Both the position numbers and the translations under genes were made by a program. 64,000 bases of DNA from Rhodopseudomonas sp. BAL398. Its GTDB lineage: Bacteria > Pseudomonadota > Alphaproteobacteria > Rhizobiales > Xanthobacteraceae. A model generated the notes under the pieces. It worked only from the letters and a program-made list of their open reading frames with translations. It was not told the origin of the DNA and searched no databases. Below, piece by piece: positions 17,097 through 25,510 of this stretch (the stretch's first letter is position 1; each line of letters begins with the position of its first letter). Where the stretch lies: contig NZ_CP133111.1 of assembly GCF_033001325.1 (NCBI RefSeq), positions 5,875,001 through 5,939,000 on the forward strand. The letters are read 5' to 3'.

Positions 17097-17996
17097 ATGA
17101 TGACCATCGACACCGAGACCGAACCGCAAAGCCGCGTCGAGCGCCAGCGCGCCCAGGCCAGGATCTGGTTCGAAAGCCTGCGCGACCGGATCTGCGCCGA
17201 GGTGGAAGCGCTGGAGCGCGAGGCGCCGGCCGATCTCTTCCCCGGTGCGCCTGCGACCTTCAGCTACAAGCCGTGGACCCGGCAGACCGGGCAGGGCGGC
17301 GGCGTCGGCGGCTTTCTGTCCGGCGGGCGGCTGTTCGAAAAGATCGGCATCCACACCTCGTCGGCCAATGGCCGGCTGACGCCGGAGATGGCCAAGACGC
17401 TGCCGGGCGACGGCGTCACGCTGGACTACGTCTCCACCAGCATCAGCCTGATCATGCATCCGCGCAGCCCGCGCGTCCCCACCGTGCATATGAACACCAG
17501 GTTTCTGTCGACCGCGCAGGGCTGGTTCGGCGGCGGCGCCGATCTGACCCCGATGCTGCCGGAACAGCGCCGCGACGATGCCGAGGACACGGTGACGTTC
17601 CACGCCGCGATGAAGCGCGCCTGCGACGCCCATGATCCGGGCTACTACGCCAAGTTCAAACCCTGGGCCGACAAATATTTCTACCTGCCGCATCGCGGCA
17701 CCGCGCGCGGCGTCGGCGGGATTTTCTACGATCACCTCAATACGGGGGATTTCGACAAGGATTTCGCCTTCACCCGCGACGTCGGTCTGGCGCTGCTCGA
17801 TGTCTATCCGCGGATCGTGCGCCAGCGCATGATCGAGCCATGGGGCGAGGCGGAGCGCGCCGCGCAGCTCGCCTGTCGCGGGCTCTATGTCGAATTCAAT
17901 CTGTTATACGACAAGGGCACGATGTTCGGGCTGCAGACCGGCGGCAATATCGAAACCATCCTCAGCTCGATGCCGCCGCTGGTGAGCTGGAGTTAG
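17097..17996 (+). CDS. hemF: Oxygen-dependent coproporphyrinogen III oxidase
   Basis: A 299-residue aerobic enzyme that decarboxylates coproporphyrinogen III to protoporphyrinogen IX using O2. The run from GGRLFEKIGIHTS, MHPRSPRVPTVHMNTRF, WFGGGADLTPMLPE, to KYFYLPHRGTARGVGGIFYD and LYDKGTMFGLQTGGN covers the whole family signature. Length is normal. It stands alone downstream of a family A repeat. An anaerobic partner (hemN type) is not in the window. Confidence 0.95.
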   Translation: MMTIDTETEPQSRVERQRAQARIWFESLRDRICAEVEALEREAPADLFPGAPATFSYKPWTRQTGQGGGVGGFLSGGRLFEKIGIHTSSANGRLTPEMAKTLPGDGVTLDYVSTSISLIMHPRSPRVPTVHMNTRFLSTAQGWFGGGADLTPMLPEQRRDDAEDTVTFHAAMKRACDAHDPGYYAKFKPWADKYFYLPHRGTARGVGGIFYDHLNTGDFDKDFAFTRDVGLALLDVYPRIVRQRMIEPWGEAERAAQLACRGLYVEFNLLYDKGTMFGLQTGGNIETILSSMPPLVSWS

Positions 17997-17997
17997 A

Positions 17998-18048
17998 AGC
18001 GTTTTCGAGCGAAGTGGATACCGGTTCGCGCGAAGAAAACGCGTCAAG
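17998..18048. repeat. Rhizobiales-type repeat with GCGTTTTC/GAAAACGC arms
   Basis: GCGTTTTCGAGCGAAGTGG, then GGTTCGCGCGAAGAAAACGC. The outer arms GCGTTTTC and GAAAACGC pair, and the inner GCGAA and TTCGC pair. It directly follows the hemF stop and could also serve as its transcript end. Confidence 0.6.
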
Positions 18049-18058
18049 ACAAGAATCG

Positions 18059-18094
18059 AGAACTCCGGTTCTGATCTATCAGAACCGGAGTTCT
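18059..18094. terminator. Perfect 17-bp hairpin after hemF
   Basis: AGAACTCCGGTTCTGAT, a two-base loop CT, and the exact reverse complement. No T-run follows on either strand, so it may be an mRNA 3' stabiliser, an attenuator ahead of the small ORFs, or a remnant palindrome instead of a classic terminator. Confidence 0.5.
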
Positions 18095-18113
18095 AGAAGC
18101 CGGCGAGGGCGCG

Positions 18114-18245
18114 ATGGAGAACTATCTCGGCCTGATCGAACTCGGTGTCGTGTTTCTGTGCCTGATCGCCGGCTGGGTGCTGCTGGAGCGCCAGGGCCGC
18201 CGCCTCGATCGCGAGCGCGACGCGCGGCGCGACGATAAAGACTAG
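18114..18245 (+). CDS. Small single-pass membrane protein (43 residues)
   Basis: A 43-residue frame. A short polar N-terminus (MENYLG) precedes one hydrophobic helix (about 7-24, including VVFLCLIAGWVLLE). A very basic and acidic tail follows (RQGRRLDRERDARRDDKD). ATG 18114 follows GGCGAGGG. It shares the plan and the motif G-W/V-L-E-x-Q-G-x-R-L-D with the next small ORF, which supports both being real genes. The layout suggests a type III membrane micro-protein with a charged cytoplasmic tail. No function recognised. It starts 20 bases after a strong hairpin. Confidence 0.55.
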   Translation: MENYLGLIELGVVFLCLIAGWVLLERQGRRLDRERDARRDDKD

Positions 18246-18267
18246 CCGGCCGTCGCGGAGCAACGCC

Positions 18268-18414
18268 ATGAACGCCGACAGCGCATTCAACTATTTCGAA
18301 TTGATCATCCTCGGCCTGATCGTCGCCTCCTGGGGCGTACTCGAATGGCAAGGCAAACGCCTCGACAAAAAACGCGCGGCCGACCAGAAGCAAAGCGAGC
18401 CCAGCCCGAAATAG
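18268..18414 (+). CDS. Small single-pass membrane protein (48 residues), paralogue of the preceding ORF
   Basis: A 48-residue frame with GGAG eight bases before ATG 18268. The hydrophobic segment (about 10-26, LELIILGLIVASWGVLE type) is followed by WQGKRLDKKRAADQKQ, matching ERQGRRLDRERDARR in the upstream ORF. The 22-base gap suggests cotranscription and an origin by tandem duplication. A repeat-rich region follows. Function unknown. Confidence 0.55.
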   Translation: MNADSAFNYFELIILGLIVASWGVLEWQGKRLDKKRAADQKQSEPSPK

Positions 18415-18999
18415 CAAAGCGGAGAAATCCTCTCGTGTCCCGGACGCGATGCGGCATTCTTCATGCCGCTTCGCAGAGCCGGGACCCCGGTTGTGGGCCT
18501 CTCCAAGCGGGACCCCGGTTATACCAATGGACTTTGCCGTTGACTCTCAATCTTGTCATGGCCGGGCTTGTCCCGGCCATCCACGTCTTTGATCAGGCAC
18601 TGCTTTCAAGGCGTGGATGCCCGGCACAAGGCCGGGCATGACGAACGAGAGGCAACGACCGTTGGTATTACGCACCTGCCCAAGCGGGGCCCCGGCTCTG
18701 CAGCGCACCACGCCGCTGCGCGGCGCATTGCGCTGCGTCCGGGGAACGTGGCCGATGCGAATGGGGTAGCCGGTCAGCGCGTCACCAATTCGCGCTGGCA
18801 AAGATGTTCGTGTCCCGGACGCGATGCGGCATTCTTCATGCCGCTTCGCAGAGCCGGGACCCCGGTTGCACGCCTCTCTAACCGGGACCCCGGTTACGCA
18901 CCTCCCCAAGCGGGGCCCCGGCTCTGCAGCGCACCACGCCGCTGCGCGGCGCGTTGCGCTGCGTCCGGGGAACGTGGCCGATGATTCAGCCCGTGGTGG
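18415..18999. repeat. Cluster of family A and family B palindromic repeats
   Basis: No gene is visible in 585 bases. Family A pieces lie at 18434-18520 (left half with a truncated second unit), 18671-18751 (right half) and 18810-18976 (nearly full). A family B element lies at 18555-18643 (GTCATGGCCGGGCTTGTCCC to GCCGGGCATGACGA). The 18434 and 18810 pieces share the rarer variant GTGTCCCGGACGCGATGCGG, suggesting local duplication. Confidence 0.8.
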
Positions 19000-19848
19000 T
19001 CACCAGCTCGCGCTGGCCTTCATGGTCGGGGCGCCGGCGGCATTGGCGGTCCATAGTTCCATGCCGGTCGCGGTGTCGTTGGCGTTGACGGAGAATTCGG
19101 CGCCGTCGAACAGCGGCTGCACGCCGCGATAGCTGAATTTTTTCGGTGCCTGGCCACCATGCAGCCTGGCGGCAAACTCCACCATCAGCGCGGCCTGCAT
19201 CGGGCCGTGGAACACCAAGCCCGGATAGAGCTCGACCTTGGTGGCGTAGTCGCGGTCGTAATGGATGCGGTGGCCGTTGAAGGTCAGCGCCGAATAGCGG
19301 AACAGCAGCACCGGATCGGCGAAGTGGGTTTCGCGATGCGCCGCGGCCGGCGGTGCCGCTGCGGGCTTGGCGGGCGCCGCCATGGCGGTCGGATTGTCGC
19401 GATAGACCAGATCCTGGCGCTCGCGAATGGCGACGCCGCGCGCCGTGGTGATCTCGTGATTGACCGAAACGAAGCACAGCGCCCCGGTCGAGCCGGTCTT
19501 CAGCGTCACGTCGGCGATGGTCGAGGTTCGCGTCGCCTCGTCACCGACCCGCAATGGCTCGACGAATTCGATCTCGCCGCCGGCCCACATCCGGCGCGGC
19601 AGCGGCACCGGCGGAAGAAACCCGCCGCGGGCAGGGTGGCCGTCGGGGCCGAGCATCGCCATCGGATAGACCGGCTGCGCCAGGCACCAATGCGCGGTGA
19701 AGGGTGCGGCGTCGCCTGGGACCGGCGTGCCGATGTCGCAAAACAGCGTCGCCCGCAGCCCCTTCACCAGCTGCGCGGTGACAATGTCGCTGGCCTGTTC
19801 GGAGCGGCCGATCCATTGCCGCAGATGGTCGAGATCGATGGTGGTCAT
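19000..19848 (-). CDS. MaoC/FAS1-type acyl-CoA or hydroxyacyl-thioester dehydratase (mesaconyl-CoA hydratase-like)
   Basis: A 282-residue protein with a double hot-dog layout. The N-terminal FAS1-like dehydratase half contains HWCLAQPVYPMAMLGPDGHP. The C-terminal MaoC half contains RYSALTFNGHRIHYDRDYA and the hydratase-type pair VFHGPMQAALM. This is the arrangement of HTD2-like dehydratases and mesaconyl-C4-CoA hydratases. Its ATG 19848 overlaps the stop of the CoA-transferase as ATGA, so the two form a unit acting on CoA thioesters. The exact substrate is not readable from sequence. Confidence 0.78.
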   Translation of the reverse strand: MTTIDLDHLRQWIGRSEQASDIVTAQLVKGLRATLFCDIGTPVPGDAAPFTAHWCLAQPVYPMAMLGPDGHPARGGFLPPVPLPRRMWAGGEIEFVEPLRVGDEATRTSTIADVTLKTGSTGALCFVSVNHEITTARGVAIRERQDLVYRDNPTAMAAPAKPAAAPPAAAHRETHFADPVLLFRYSALTFNGHRIHYDRDYATKVELYPGLVFHGPMQAALMVEFAARLHGGQAPKKFSYRGVQPLFDGAEFSVNANDTATGMELWTANAAGAPTMKASASW

Positions 19849-20957
19849 GATAAAGGCTTTCCCGGTTTGGCCTTGTCGCCGATCCCCGGCACCGCGCCAT
19901 AGCTGCGCGGCGCGTCGACCACGATCGCGGCCGGCGCCGGATAGCTGACCACGCCCGCGGGACTATCCACCGAAATCCGCCGCAGATGCGGGTGGCGGGC
20001 GAGATCGGCCATGCTGTTGACCTCGGCGAAGGCGATGTCGGCGCTGGCCAGATGCGCCAGCAGGTCCTCGCGGCTCAGCGCGCCGAAGGCGTCGGCCACG
20101 GTCCTGTCGGTGAAGGCGCGATTGCGCACCCGCTCGACGCCGTTGCACAGCCGCGGATCGTCGATCAGCTGCGGCTGGCGCAGCACTTCGGCGCAGAGCT
20201 TCTTCCATTCCCGCTCGCTCTGGATCGAGATCAGGATGTCCTTGCCGTCCTTGGAGGTGAACACGCCGTAGGGCGCGATCGACGGATGCGCCAAGCCCAT
20301 CCGCTGCGGCGGGTTGCCGGCCTCGGCGTTGAGCAGCGGCACCGTCAGCCAGTCGGCCATCACGTCGAACATCGAGATCCGGATATCGGCGCCCTGGCCG
20401 GTGCGGCCGCGCCCGATCAGCGCTTCGAGGATCGCCGCATGCGCGGTGGCGCCGGTGGCGACGTCGACGATCGACATCCCGACCCGCGACGCGCTTTCCG
20501 GCCCGCCGGTGATCGAGGCGAGGCCGCTTTCGGCCTGGATCAGCAGATCATAGGCCTTGCGCTCCGCATAGGGGCCATCGTCGCCATAGCCCGAAATGGT
20601 GCAGATGATCAGCGCCGGATAATCCTTGCGCAGCCGTTCGCGGGTGAAGCCGAGGCGGTCCATCGAGCCGGGCTTCAGATTCTGCAGCAGCACGTCGGCG
20701 CCGGCGATCAGCGTCTCCAGATCGGCACGGCCGGCCGGGGTGGCCAGATCGATCACCGCGGATTCCTTGCCGCGGTTGAGCCAGACGAAGTAGCTGCTTT
20801 GCCCTTTGGCGGCGGCGTCGTAGCCGCGGGCGAAATCGCCCTCCGGCCGCTCCACCTTGACCACATGGGCGCCGGCATCGGCCAGCCGCGAACTACAAAA
20901 CGGCGCCGCCACCGCCTGTTCGACGGCGACAACGGTTAGGCCTTCAAGCGGCAGCAT
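19845..20957 (-). CDS. CoA-transferase family III (CaiB/BaiF)
   Basis: A 370-residue family III CoA-transferase. The N-terminal LEGLTVVAVEQAVAAPFCSS, the VVKVERPEGDFAR segment and the candidate catalytic Asp in GMSIVDVATG are typical. These enzymes move CoA between carboxylic acids. ATG 20957 was chosen because GGAAA precedes it; an extension to 20990 adds a charged leader lacking family similarity. It is the first gene of a two-gene unit with the dehydratase. It is only distantly similar to the two formyl-CoA transferases at 52891 and 58977. Confidence 0.87.
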   Translation of the reverse strand: MLPLEGLTVVAVEQAVAAPFCSSRLADAGAHVVKVERPEGDFARGYDAAAKGQSSYFVWLNRGKESAVIDLATPAGRADLETLIAGADVLLQNLKPGSMDRLGFTRERLRKDYPALIICTISGYGDDGPYAERKAYDLLIQAESGLASITGGPESASRVGMSIVDVATGATAHAAILEALIGRGRTGQGADIRISMFDVMADWLTVPLLNAEAGNPPQRMGLAHPSIAPYGVFTSKDGKDILISIQSEREWKKLCAEVLRQPQLIDDPRLCNGVERVRNRAFTDRTVADAFGALSREDLLAHLASADIAFAEVNSMADLARHPHLRRISVDSPAGVVSYPAPAAIVVDAPRSYGAVPGIGDKAKPGKPLS

Positions 20958-21021
20958 GGCAAATTTCCGTTGTTTCGCATCCGCGATCAAAAATCATGGC
21001 AGGGTGTCGCACCGCGACGAG

Positions 21022-21130
21022 GCCTGCTCCCTCTTCCCTCCGGGGAGAGGGTTGGGGTGAGGGGGGTCTCAACGCAACGAAGCGCCCCCTCACCCGGCGC
21101 TGCGCGCCGACCTCTCCCCGGTGGGCAGAG
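21022..21130. repeat. Palindromic repeat family D
   Basis: CCCTCTTCCCTCCGGGGAGA with GGGTTGGGGTGAGGGG pairs with CCCCTCACCC and CCTCTCCCCGGTGGGCAGAGG across a loop. It lies between the acyl-CoA dehydrogenase stop and the CoA-transferase start. A related element is at 25188-25336. Confidence 0.7.
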
Positions 21131-21178
21131 GTGCAGGGCTTCCGCATGGCGATGCCTCGATCGAGCGTCATGAGCCGA

Positions 21179-22351
21179 TCAATACGAGCGCGGCATGCCG
21201 AGCACGTGCTCGGCGAGATGCGACAGGATCAGATTGGTGGAGATCGGCGCCACCTGATACAGCCGCGTCTCGCGGAATTTGCGCTCGACGTCGTATTCCT
21301 CGGCGAAGCCGAAGCCGCCGAAGGTCTGCACGCAGGCATTGGCGGCGTCCCAGGAGGCGTCGGCGGCCAGCATCTTGGCCATATTGGCCTCGGCGCCGCA
21401 ATCCTGCCCGGCCTCGTATTTGCGCGCGGCTTCCTTGACCATCAATTCGGCGGCGCGCATCTGCGCATAGGCCTTGGCGATCGGAAACTGCACGCCCTGA
21501 TTCTGGCCGATCGGCCGGCCGAAAACCACGCGCTCCTTGGCATAGGCGGTGGCCTTGGCGATGAACCATTTGGCGTCGCCGACGCATTCGCTGGCGATCA
21601 GGATGCGTTCGGCATTCATCCCGGACAGGATGTAGCGAAAGCCCTTGCCTTCCTCGCCGATCAGATTCTCCGCCGGCACTTTGAGGTCGGTGAAGAATAC
21701 CTCGGTGGTGGCATGGTTCATCATGGTGCGGATCGGGCGGATCTCGAGGCCGTTGCCCTTGGCCTGTTTCATGTCGACCAGGAACACCGACAGCCCGTCG
21801 GTGCGCTTGGCCGACTGGTCCTTCGGCGTGGTTCGCGCCAGCAGGATCATCAGGTCGGAATATTCGGCGCGGCTGGTCCAGATCTTCTGGCCGTTGACCA
21901 CGTAGTTGCCGTCCGCATGCTTCTTGGCGAAGGTTTTCAGCGAGGTGGTATCGGTGCCTGAGGTCGGCTCGGTGACGCCGAACGCCTGCAGCCGGACTTC
22001 GCCGGTGGCGATCTTCGGCAGCCATTGCGCCTTCTGGGCGTCGTTGCCGTGCCGCAGCAGCGTGCCCATGGTGTACATCTGGGCGTGGCAACCGCCGCCA
22101 TTGCAGCCGGCGCGCTGGATCTCTTCGAGGATTGCGGCGGCGGCCGATATCTTCAGGCCGGAGCCGCCATATTCTTCCGGAATCAGCACCGACAGATAGC
22201 CGGCCTCGGTCAGGGCATCGACGAAGGCCTTGGGATAGGCCATCTCGCGGTCGAGCTTGCGCCAATATTCGCCGGGAAACTGGGCACATAATTTGGCGAC
22301 GGCATCGCGGATGTCATGGAACTCGTCCTGTTCCGCGGCTTGGTTTTTCAT
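21179..22351 (-). CDS. Acyl-CoA dehydrogenase
   Basis: A 390-residue flavoprotein with the three acyl-CoA dehydrogenase domains. FAD/substrate segments FGVTEPTSGTDTTSLKT and GQKIWTSRAEYSDLMILLAR are followed by MNAERILIASECVGDAKW in the position of the catalytic-base helix and QTFGGFGFAEEYDVERKFRETRLY near the end. Residues GGFGFAEEYDVER are the PROSITE-type signature. The substrate class is not resolved. ATG 22351 is preceded by a weak site. It lies 75 bases downstream of the P450 gene on the same strand and may be in its operon. Confidence 0.9.
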   Translation of the reverse strand: MKNQAAEQDEFHDIRDAVAKLCAQFPGEYWRKLDREMAYPKAFVDALTEAGYLSVLIPEEYGGSGLKISAAAAILEEIQRAGCNGGGCHAQMYTMGTLLRHGNDAQKAQWLPKIATGEVRLQAFGVTEPTSGTDTTSLKTFAKKHADGNYVVNGQKIWTSRAEYSDLMILLARTTPKDQSAKRTDGLSVFLVDMKQAKGNGLEIRPIRTMMNHATTEVFFTDLKVPAENLIGEEGKGFRYILSGMNAERILIASECVGDAKWFIAKATAYAKERVVFGRPIGQNQGVQFPIAKAYAQMRAAELMVKEAARKYEAGQDCGAEANMAKMLAADASWDAANACVQTFGGFGFAEEYDVERKFRETRLYQVAPISTNLILSHLAEHVLGMPRSY

Positions 22352-22426
22352 CAAGGAAATTGCACTCTGGTCTGGGATCGCGGTGCAGAATTCCGCGATC
22401 CGGGATGGTCAGGAGATCCGGGATGG

Positions 22427-23692
22427 TTAGGAGACACGAACCGGCAAGGCCTCATAGCCTTTGACGAAGCTCGAATACACCCGCTTCGGCTCTCCGACAA
22501 CTTCAATACGATCGAACCGCTTGAGCATTTCCTCCCACACGATCTTGAGTTGCAATTCGGCGAGTCGCATCCCGACGCAGCGGTGAATACCGAAGCCGAA
22601 CGACAGATGGGTGCGCGGGCGGGCGCGGTCGATGATGAAATCGTTGGGGTTCTCGATCGCCTCCTCGTCGCGATTGCCGGAGACGTACCACATCACCACG
22701 CGGTCGCCCTTCTTGATCTGCTTGCCGCCGAGTTCGGTGTCGACCAGCGCGGTGCGCCGCATATGCGCCAGCGGCGTCTGCCAGCGGATCACCTCGGGCA
22801 CCATGGTATCGATCAGCGCCGGATTGGCGCGCAGCTTGGCGAATTGATCCGGGTTCTCGTTCAGCGCCAGCACCGAGCCCGACATCGTATTGCGGGTGGT
22901 GTCGTTGCCGCCGACGATCAGCAGGATGATGTTGCCGATCAGATTGTCATGGGTCATGTGCCGCGTGGCGTCGTGATGCGCCATCATCGACAGCAGATCG
23001 TTGCGCGGCTCGGAATTGACGCGCTCATTCCACAGCTTGGTAAAGTACGTCGCGCATTCGCTCATCTCGGCGCGGCGCTGCTCCTCGGATTCCACGATCA
23101 TGCTTTTCGGCAGCGCGGTGGCGACGTCGGACCAGCGCGTCAGCTTGCGGCGCTCCTCGAACGGAAAGTCGAACAAGGTCGCCAGCATCTGCGTCGTCAG
23201 TTCGATCGAGACCCGGTCGACGAAGTTGAAGGTCTCGTTGCGGGGCAGGGCGTCGAGCACTTTTCCGGTGCGCTGCCGGATCAGGATCGCCAGCTGATCG
23301 AGATGATCGGGCGTGAACATCGGCGACACCGTCTTGCGCTGTTCGGCGTGGCGCGGCTGATCCATCGCGATGAAGCTCGGCCAGTCATAGCCGTCCGGAG
23401 CATCCCGGATCGAGATGCCGCCCAGACTCTGGTCCGAGGAGAAGATGCCGTGATTGGTATCGACATGCATGATGTCGTTGTATTTGGTCACCGACCAATA
23501 GGGCTCGATCGGCGCGTTGGTGCAGTAATGCACCGGCTCCTCGGCGCGCAGCCGCTCGAACCACGGCCACAGCGTATCGTCGCGGAAATGCCGCGGCGCG
23601 CCCGGATGGAATTGCGCCAGCGGGGTGGCGTAGGCTTCGGCGCGGGCGGCGCGCTGGCGGGCGGCCTTTTCGGATTCGATGGTGCCGTGCAT
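22427..23692 (-). CDS. Cytochrome P450, CYP153 (terminal alkane/fatty-acid hydroxylase)-like
   Basis: A 421-residue soluble P450. The oxygen-binding helix I motif is GGNDTTRN. The K-helix Glu-x-x-Arg is EVIR. The haem-binding motif FGFGIHRCVG has its ligand at Cys372. Segments WSVTKYNDIMHVDTNH, LGGISIRD, FIAMDQPRHAEQRKTVSP and VSIELTTQMLATLFDFPFEERRKLTRW closely follow CYP153 enzymes, which hydroxylate terminal carbons of alkanes and related chains. A ferredoxin and reductase, needed for activity, are not seen next to it. Start ATG 23692 has GGGAGA upstream. The neighbours (two acyl-CoA dehydrogenases, CoA-transferase, dehydratase) fit onward degradation. Confidence 0.88.
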   Translation of the reverse strand: MHGTIESEKAARQRAARAEAYATPLAQFHPGAPRHFRDDTLWPWFERLRAEEPVHYCTNAPIEPYWSVTKYNDIMHVDTNHGIFSSDQSLGGISIRDAPDGYDWPSFIAMDQPRHAEQRKTVSPMFTPDHLDQLAILIRQRTGKVLDALPRNETFNFVDRVSIELTTQMLATLFDFPFEERRKLTRWSDVATALPKSMIVESEEQRRAEMSECATYFTKLWNERVNSEPRNDLLSMMAHHDATRHMTHDNLIGNIILLIVGGNDTTRNTMSGSVLALNENPDQFAKLRANPALIDTMVPEVIRWQTPLAHMRRTALVDTELGGKQIKKGDRVVMWYVSGNRDEEAIENPNDFIIDRARPRTHLSFGFGIHRCVGMRLAELQLKIVWEEMLKRFDRIEVVGEPKRVYSSFVKGYEALPVRVS

Positions 23693-24005
23693 CGCGGATC
23701 TCCCTCACGGCCGGATTTGCACCCGGCGATTATTGCGGCCAATTACATCCGGTTGCGGCGCCAAGGGCAAGGCGCCGGGTCAATTGCGCTGCGCACGATA
23801 TTGCGACGAGGCGCGCTCGGTGATTGCTGCAAGCGCGTTGGTGCGCCGCCCGCGCCAAGGCCAATCCGGGCCTTCTGAGACGGCTTTCGGGCCAGGCTGT
23901 CTTGCGCCCAGGCGCTGGCGTGCCGGCCGCTTTGTCGCCCGTGACATCACCTGCGCCAGGCCTTATGGCTGGTTGCTGCCGCGACGGCCTTGACCGGAGA
24001 CAGAC
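23693..24005. other. Divergent intergenic region between the P450 and isovaleryl-CoA dehydrogenase genes
   Basis: About 313 bases with promoters presumably firing both ways. I see no convincing gene, repeat-family element or operator here. A CGGCGCC-type local palindrome near 23757-23785 is the only structure noted. Confidence 0.5.
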
Positions 24006-25178
24006 ATGATCCCCAATGCGCAACGGATGTTCAATTTCGACCTCGGCGAGACCGCGGACGCGATCCGCGAGACGGTACGGGATTTTTCGCAGAACGAAAT
24101 TGCCCCGCGCGCCGACGAGATCGACAAGAGCAATCAGTTCCCGCGAGACCTGTGGCCAAAGCTCGGCGCGCTCGGGCTGCACGGCATCACGGTGGAGGAG
24201 GAGTATGGCGGCTCCGGGCTCGGCTATCTCGAGCACTGCATCGCCGTCGAGGAGGTGTCGCGCGCGTCGGCCTCGGTCGGCCTGTCCTATGGGGCGCATT
24301 CCAATCTCTGCGTCAATCAGATGCGCCGCAACGGCAATGAAGCGCAAAAGCGCAAATATCTGCCGAAGCTGATCTCCGGCGAACATGTCGGCGCGCTGGC
24401 GATGTCGGAGCCGGGTGCCGGCTCCGACGTGGTGTCGATGAAGACCCGCGCCGAGAAGAAGGGCGACCGCTACGTGCTTAACGGCAGCAAGATGTGGATC
24501 ACCAATGGGCCGATCGCCGAGACGCTGGTGGTCTATGCCAAGACCGATCCGGCGGCGGGCGCGCGCGGCATCACCGCCTTCATCATCGAGAAAGGCATGA
24601 AGGGCTTTTCCACCGCGCAAAAACTCGACAAGCTCGGGATGCGCGGCTCCGACACCGGCGAATTGGTGTTTACCGATTGCGAGGTGCCGGAGGAGAATGT
24701 GCTCGGCGAAGTCGGCCGCGGCGTCAACGTGCTGATGAGCGGGCTCGACTACGAGCGCGCGGTGCTGGCGGCCGGGCCGCTCGGCATCATGCAGGCCTGC
24801 CTCGACGTGGTGATGCCCTATGTGCATGAGCGCCAGCAATTCGGCCAGCCGATCGGCATGTTTCAGCTGGTGCAGGCCAAGGTCGCCGACATGTATGTGA
24901 CGATGAATGCCTGCCGCGCCTATGTGTATGCGGTGGCGAAATCCTGCGACCGCGGCGAGACCACGCGCGAGGATTCCGCCGGCGCCATTCTCTACGCCGC
25001 CGAAAAGGCCACCCAATGCGCGCTGGATGCGATCCAGCTGCTGGGCGGCAACGGCTACATCAATGATTATCCGACCGGCAGATTGTTGCGCGACGCCAAG
25101 CTTTACGAAATCGGCGCCGGCACCTCCGAAATCCGCCGCATGCTGATCGGCCGCGAATTGTTCGAAAAGACCGCGTGA
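24006..25178 (+). CDS. ivd: Isovaleryl-CoA dehydrogenase
   Basis: A 390-residue acyl-CoA dehydrogenase with the specific features of isovaleryl-CoA dehydrogenase from leucine catabolism. [20 protein letters not shown] and [19 protein letters not shown] bind FAD and substrate. The active-site glutamate is in [16 protein letters not shown], a position used by IVD. The end reads [20 protein letters not shown] and [17 protein letters not shown]. Enzymes for the following steps (methylcrotonyl-CoA carboxylase and others) are not found in the window. It is preceded by a plausible divergent promoter region. Confidence 0.9.
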   Translation: MIPNAQRMFNFDLGETADAIRETVRDFSQNEIAPRADEIDKSNQFPRDLWPKLGALGLHGITVEEEYGGSGLGYLEHCIAVEEVSRASASVGLSYGAHSNLCVNQMRRNGNEAQKRKYLPKLISGEHVGALAMSEPGAGSDVVSMKTRAEKKGDRYVLNGSKMWITNGPIAETLVVYAKTDPAAGARGITAFIIEKGMKGFSTAQKLDKLGMRGSDTGELVFTDCEVPEENVLGEVGRGVNVLMSGLDYERAVLAAGPLGIMQACLDVVMPYVHERQQFGQPIGMFQLVQAKVADMYVTMNACRAYVYAVAKSCDRGETTREDSAGAILYAAEKATQCALDAIQLLGGNGYINDYPTGRLLRDAKLYEIGAGTSEIRRMLIGRELFEKTA

Positions 25179-25187
25179 GGTCGCTTC

Positions 25188-25336
25188 ACCCTCCCCTGGA
25201 GGGGGAGAGTCGCTTGCGCAGCGAGCATGGTGGGGTGATGAAGCGTTCAACTGCGGTGCTTGCGGCTTCACCCCACCCCGTCTCGCATCGCGCTGCGCGC
25301 GCTGCTCGCCGACCCTCCCCCTCCAGGGGAGGGTGC
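25188..25336. repeat. Palindromic repeat, family D-like
   Basis: CACCCTCCCCTGGAGGGGGA at the left pairs with TCCCCCTCCAGGGGAGGGTG at the right. Inner arms (GGTGGGGTGA with TCACCCCACC, and others) fold between them. It fills the gap between ivd and the left copy of the 109-bp duplication. Confidence 0.8.
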
Positions 25337-25341
25337 CCCCG

Positions 25342-25450
25342 CTACTCCCGCAGCTCGTTCACCCTCGCCACCCATGCCCGCACCTCGACCAGCACCTGCG
25401 GCAGCACCGCCTTCACCTCGGCCACTGTCATCCCGGCTCGGATCGCCGGG
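25342..25450. repeat. Left copy of 109-bp direct duplication (3' end of the DUF2927 gene)
   Basis: This matches 26636-26744 over 109 bases without gaps and with seven differences. It corresponds to the last 36 or so codons and stop of the DUF2927 gene. Beyond 25450 the similarity to that gene ends. Together the two copies bracket the DUF488 gene pair. Confidence 0.93.
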
Positions 25451-25510
25451 AAACGCGAAGCGCAAGGTTAGAGGCTTCTGAGGTTGTGATCAGTTTGGCA
25501 AAATTCGCAC

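Noticed and set aside
18434-18976. Repeated units that might be a CRISPR array
   Set aside because: The units are long palindromes of variable length with no regular spacers, and no cas gene is present.
22316-23878. A 520-codon plus-strand frame opposite the P450
   Set aside because: It is antisense to a clearly recognisable CYP153-like protein; no domain is visible in it.
23730-25271. A 513-codon minus-strand frame opposite isovaleryl-CoA dehydrogenase
   Set aside because: Antisense shadow of ivd with Arg/His/Ala-rich content and no family motif.
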